Positions 7,239 through 10,077 of a stretch of DNA of 10,077 nt are shown piece after piece. Source of the stretch: CAYNWK01 sp964400875 (GTDB lineage Bacteria > Chloroflexota > Anaerolineae > Anaerolineales > UBA4823); assembly GCA_964400875.1 (NCBI GenBank), contig CAYNWK010000151.1:1-10077 (forward strand). Reading direction: 5' to 3'. The notes under the pieces were generated by a model. That model was not told the DNA's origin, did not search any database, and saw only the letters and a program-made list of their open reading frames with translations. Both the position numbers and the translations under genes were made by a program. Numbering within the stretch: position 1 is the first letter of the stretch; each line of letters opens with the position of its first letter.

Positions 7239-7270
7239 TTCGTAATACTTTCGTAAGAATTTCTTCGCAA
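7239..7270 (+). promoter_or_regulatory. candidate OmpR-family regulator site: TTCGTAA direct repeats
   Basis: TTCGTAA occurs at 7239-7245 and 7250-7256, exactly 11 bp apart, and a third copy with one change (TTCGCAA) lies at 7264-7270. An 11-bp period is typical for tandem binding of OmpR/PhoB-type winged-helix regulators, and the gene just downstream codes for one. The site is about 46-77 bp before that start codon, a suitable place for autoregulation. A plausible but weak -10 (TACTAT, 7280-7285) follows. Binding is inferred from repeat structure only. Confidence 0.4.
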
Positions 7271-7302
7271 GGAAGTAATTACTATCTACTAAGATAAGGC
7301 TC

Positions 7303-7307
7303 AGGAG
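7303..7307 (+). promoter_or_regulatory. ribosome binding site of response regulator
   Basis: AGGAG lies eight bases before the ATG at 7316 and supports this start. Confidence 0.7.
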
Positions 7308-7315
7308 TTAACAAG

Positions 7316-8005
7316 ATGAACAACGCCTTAATCATGGTCGTCGAAGATGAACCAAGCATCGCCGAGGTCGTAAGCCTCTACCTGCGCCGCGCCGGTTACC
7401 AGGTCATTATCACTAACGACGGGCATGATGCTTTGGAGGCGATGGGGCGTCAAATGCCGGAATTGATCGTTTTGGATATCATGCTTCCCGAGATCGATGG
7501 TTTCGAGTTGACCCGCTGGGTCCGTGACCGCAGCGATGTGCCCATAATCATGCTCACCGCTAGACGGGATGAATCCGATCGTATTGCCGGCCTCGAGATG
7601 GGCGCCGACGATTATATCGTCAAACCCTTCAGCCCCCAGGAGCTGGTCAGCCGGGTGCGCGCCGTGCTGCGCCGTACTCGTGGGCAATCCACGGACCAAG
7701 GTGAACACTCCCTTGAATTTAAGGAATTATGCATCGATCCCCAGACTCGCCTGGTAAACGTGCGCGGAGAAGAGAAATCCCTAACTGCTAAGGAGTTCGA
7801 CATGCTCTGGCTTATGGCCCGCCATCCACGCCAGGTCTTCACCCGGCAGCAGCTTCTCGAACGGGTCTGGGGGCTTTCAGATTATATCGATCCGGGGACC
7901 GTGACTGTACACGTCCGCCGGTTGCGTGAAAAGATCGAATCCGATCCATCCGAACCCCACTACATCCAAACAGTTTGGGGAGTCGGCTATAAATTCGAAC
8001 CTTGA
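7316..8005 (+). CDS. OmpR/PhoB-family response regulator
   Basis: The 229-residue protein has a receiver domain (about 4-118) and a winged-helix DNA-binding domain (about 128-228). The receiver has the acidic pocket Glu10-Asp11-Glu12, the phosphorylation site Asp54 (IVLDIMLPE), Thr81 (IMLTAR) and Lys103 (IVKPFSP). The output domain shows LTAKEFDMLWLMARHP, the recognition-helix segment TVTVHVRRLREKI and the terminal hairpin QTVWGVGYKFEP, all typical of the OmpR group. Phosphorylated by the kinase coded 12 bp downstream, it should dimerise and bind direct repeats, probably including those in its own upstream region and so perhaps controlling the divergent lipoprotein-ccdA genes. A specific name (PhoB, ResD, WalR and others) cannot be assigned from sequence. 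Confidence 0.96.
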   Translation: MNNALIMVVEDEPSIAEVVSLYLRRAGYQVIITNDGHDALEAMGRQMPELIVLDIMLPEIDGFELTRWVRDRSDVPIIMLTARRDESDRIAGLEMGADDYIVKPFSPQELVSRVRAVLRRTRGQSTDQGEHSLEFKELCIDPQTRLVNVRGEEKSLTAKEFDMLWLMARHPRQVFTRQQLLERVWGLSDYIDPGTVTVHVRRLREKIESDPSEPHYIQTVWGVGYKFEP

Positions 8006-8017
8006 TTGGTCGTTAAG

Positions 8018-9271
8018 ATGAATCCTTCCACCACTCAACCCAAAATATCCGCCCCCATGCGCTTTTTGGGGGGCATCCTGGTCATAATCGCCATCTCCAT
8101 CGCGGTGTTTTATTACCTGATGAAGCCCGCGATGGTTGAGATCAACCTGATGGTTTTTTACCTCTCGATCACGGCGGTCATCTCCGCGCTAATCGGGTAC
8201 GGCGCATACCGATTGGGTTGGATGCACCATTCCCCCACTATCCGCTGGACCTTGTTGGGCGGCTACGCCTTAGCCAGCATATTAACCTTTGTCAATGTAT
8301 GGGTAACCGCTAAATTAATGTTTTCCAGCGAACACGACCTCTTGCTTTCCCTGGTTTTACTGGTATTCGCCGGGGGTATGGCTATGGCTTTGGGCTACCT
8401 GCTCTCCAGCGCCTTAACGGATCGAATCCAAATCTTGAGCCGGGCAGCGCAGTCCTTAGCCAAAGGCAACTTACTGGTGCGCGTTGCCGTCACTGGGCGG
8501 GACGAGATGGCCGACCTTGCAGCAAACTTCAACCAGATGGCCACCCAACTGCAAGCTGCGGCGGAGAAGCAAAGACAGGTTGAAAATATGCGCCGGGATC
8601 TGATCGCCTGGGTGAGCCACGATCTGCAAACGCCTTTAGCCTCCATCCGCGCGATCGTCGAAGCGTTGGCGGACGGCGTCGTCGACGATTCTGAAACCGA
8701 GGAGCGCTACCTTTTAACTGCCTTGAAGGATATTCGCGCGCTCTCGGCCTTAATCGACGATCTGTTTCAGATGGCCCAGCTGGATGCCGGAGGACTCCCC
8801 TTGGACTGCGGATACAACTCGATGCGCGATCTGATTTCCGATACATTGGAAAGTTTCTCGGAAATCGCCTCTCGGCGGTCTGTGGCGCTGCATGGAGATG
8901 TTGAACAGGGAGTCGATCTCGTCTATATGGACGCCCAACGGGTTGGCCGGGTGCTGAGCAACCTGATCGGCAATGCGCTGCGCCACACCCCTGCAGGAGG
9001 ATTAGTTGAAGTTAAAGCGCTGACGATGGATGGAACCGTCTTGGTGGAGGTGCGCGATACCGGCGATGGTATTCGTCCCGAGGATCTACCGCAAATATTC
9101 GAACGCTTCTACCGGGGGGAAAAGTCCCGCAGCCGAGCAACGGGCGGGTCAGGCCTTGGTCTGGCGATAGCCAAGGGCATCGTCGAAGCCCATGGCGGGG
9201 AGATAGGGGTTACACCTCTGGACAAGGGATCCCGTTTTTACTTTATCCTACCTCAAGAAAAACGCGCTTAG
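8018..9271 (+). CDS. membrane sensor histidine kinase, four-helix, HAMP-containing
   Basis: Numbered from ATG 8018 (417 residues), the protein has four predicted membrane helices (about 15-34, 42-64, 78-100 and 108-131) joined by short loops, a HAMP-like segment (about 132-184), a dimerisation/phosphoacceptor domain with His201 in AWVSHDLQTPLASIRA, and a HATPase domain with the N box (NLIGNALRHTP, Asn315 and Asn319), G1 (DTGDG, 347-351), F box (IFERFYRG) and G2 (GGSGLGLAIA). It should phosphorylate the response regulator coded just upstream. No extracytoplasmic sensor domain is present: the outer loops are under about 12 residues. An upstream in-frame TTG at 8006, directly after the regulator stop, would add four residues; neither start has a strong Shine-Dalgarno, so translation is probably coupled. 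The only cysteine, Cys264, is cytoplasmic. The stop overlaps that of the convergent aminotransferase gene. Confidence 0.94.
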   Translation: MNPSTTQPKISAPMRFLGGILVIIAISIAVFYYLMKPAMVEINLMVFYLSITAVISALIGYGAYRLGWMHHSPTIRWTLLGGYALASILTFVNVWVTAKLMFSSEHDLLLSLVLLVFAGGMAMALGYLLSSALTDRIQILSRAAQSLAKGNLLVRVAVTGRDEMADLAANFNQMATQLQAAAEKQRQVENMRRDLIAWVSHDLQTPLASIRAIVEALADGVVDDSETEERYLLTALKDIRALSALIDDLFQMAQLDAGGLPLDCGYNSMRDLISDTLESFSEIASRRSVALHGDVEQGVDLVYMDAQRVGRVLSNLIGNALRHTPAGGLVEVKALTMDGTVLVEVRDTGDGIRPEDLPQIFERFYRGEKSRSRATGGSGLGLAIAKGIVEAHGGEIGVTPLDKGSRFYFILPQEKRA

Positions 9272-10077
9272 CGGACCCGCAAAGACTCCAGCACGCCCGA
9301 AAAGATACTCAAAGCTTGCTCAATTTGTTCGCCGGTAACCACCAACGGGGGAATCCAGCGAATCGTATTGTCCCAGGGACCACAAGTTATCAGCATCAAA
9401 TGCTCTTCCAGACACCGGTGCACGATCTCTTTAGCGGTCGCTTTGTCCGGTTTCCCTGTTGAGGTGCGGAACTCGCAACCGATCATCAACCCTAGACCAC
9501 GCACGTCGCCCAGCCCGGGGTGCTCTTCCTGTAAATGTCTTAATCCAGCAAGCAACTGGCCCCCGCGTTCTACAGCATTCGCCAACAGATCATCTTCATG
9601 GATGGCCTGGATGGTCGCCACCGCGGCCGCACAAGCAACTGCGTTGCCTCCAAATGTGCCGCCATGAGAACCGGGCGTCCAGCGTTCCATGAGCTCGAGC
9701 CGGCTGAATACCCCCGACAGCGGCAACCCGGAAGCAAGCCCTTTGGCAACGGTGATAATATCCGCTTCGAGGTCGAAATGCTCCAAGGCAAACCACTTCC
9801 CCGTTCGCCCGAAGCCAGACTGAATCTCGTCAGCGATCAATAAGATGCCGTGCCGTTGGCAAATTGATTGGACCCCTTCCAAGAAACTTGCCGGTGGGAC
9901 TACGTAGCCGCCTTCGCCCAAGACCGGTTCGATCAGCATTGCGGCGGTCTCTTCCGGCGCGGTCTGCGTGGTGAGTAAATACTCTAACTCATCCAGGCAC
10001 CATCGACTGGTAATCTCCGGATCCCAGCCGTAGCGGTAGGCATACGGGTATGGGGCGATAAAGACCCCGGGCATCAA
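9268..10077 (-). CDS. class-III PLP-dependent aminotransferase, 5' partial
   Basis: The gene runs off the right window edge. The TTG at the boundary is read as an internal Leu, so about 150-180 N-terminal residues, including part of the PLP phosphate site, are outside. The 269 residues present show the fold-type-I, class-III signature: LLIADEIQSGFGRTGKW, with the cofactor-ring Asp83, then ITVAKGLASGLPLSGV with the Schiff-base Lys112 (codon 9742-9744), and GTFGGNAVACAAA, the phosphate-contacting segment. The C-terminal part CGPWDNTIRWIPPLVVT is typical of 4-aminobutyrate/omega-amino-acid aminotransferases and of related broad-specificity amino-acid racemases. GABA transaminase is a reasonable guess, but acetylornithine or other omega-amino donors cannot be excluded. 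It is a cytoplasmic enzyme of amino-acid metabolism. No link to the neighbouring two-component system is apparent beyond tail-to-tail packing. Confidence 0.92.
   Translation of the reverse strand: MMPGVFIAPYPYAYRYGWDPEITSRWCLDELEYLLTTQTAPEETAAMLIEPVLGEGGYVVPPASFLEGVQSICQRHGILLIADEIQSGFGRTGKWFALEHFDLEADIITVAKGLASGLPLSGVFSRLELMERWTPGSHGGTFGGNAVACAAAVATIQAIHEDDLLANAVERGGQLLAGLRHLQEEHPGLGDVRGLGLMIGCEFRTSTGKPDKATAKEIVHRCLEEHLMLITCGPWDNTIRWIPPLVVTGEQIEQALSIFSGVLESLRVR

Noticed and set aside
7254..7266. AAGAA-T-TTCTT inverted repeat as operator or terminator
   Set aside because: Only five base pairs with a one-base centre and mismatches beyond; it is better explained as part of the TTCGTAA repeat region.

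Overview
The window most resembles a moderately GC-rich bacterial chromosome segment. The protein styles (a GH31 glucosidase, paired CNNM transporters, a thioredoxin-fold lipoprotein with a long disordered linker, a CcdA without cytochrome genes, an aldo/keto reductase ending in PGPGGEAPEAYAW) remind me of Chloroflexota, perhaps Anaerolineae. That placement is an inference from protein flavour, not from any marker gene. I see no mobile elements, CRISPR arrays, tRNA or rRNA genes, and no phage genes. No stretch longer than 300 bases lacks a gene; the longest gap is the 195-bp divergent region at 7121-7315.

Layout. Positions 1-5598 run rightward: the 3' part of a GH31 alpha-glucosidase (cut by the window edge), two tandem CNNM/CorC-type membrane proteins with overlapping ends, and an aldo/keto reductase with its own good ribosome binding site. 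Positions 5613-7120 run leftward: a thioredoxin-fold lipoprotein followed by CcdA, together a likely route for moving electrons from cytoplasmic thioredoxin to thiols outside the membrane. Positions 7316-9271 run rightward: an OmpR-family response regulator and a four-helix membrane histidine kinase. Positions 9268-10077 hold the 3' part of a class-III PLP aminotransferase on the minus strand, whose stop codon overlaps the kinase stop codon.

How the genes may work together. The most interesting part is 5613-9271. A two-component system with no recognisable extracytoplasmic sensor domain is divergent from a two-gene thiol-redox module. The shared intergenic region carries repeated short motifs: five TTACA copies on one strand, plus three TTCGTAA-like copies, two of them exactly 11 bp apart, the repeat period usual for OmpR/PhoB-type regulators. 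This suggests, but does not prove, that the regulator controls itself and the redox pair. The other genes look like ordinary metabolism and ion homeostasis. Several start codons were revised from ribosome-binding-site evidence: the lipoprotein should start at 7120 (ATG), not at the upstream TTG, the kinase probably at 8018, and the second CNNM possibly at GTG 3139.
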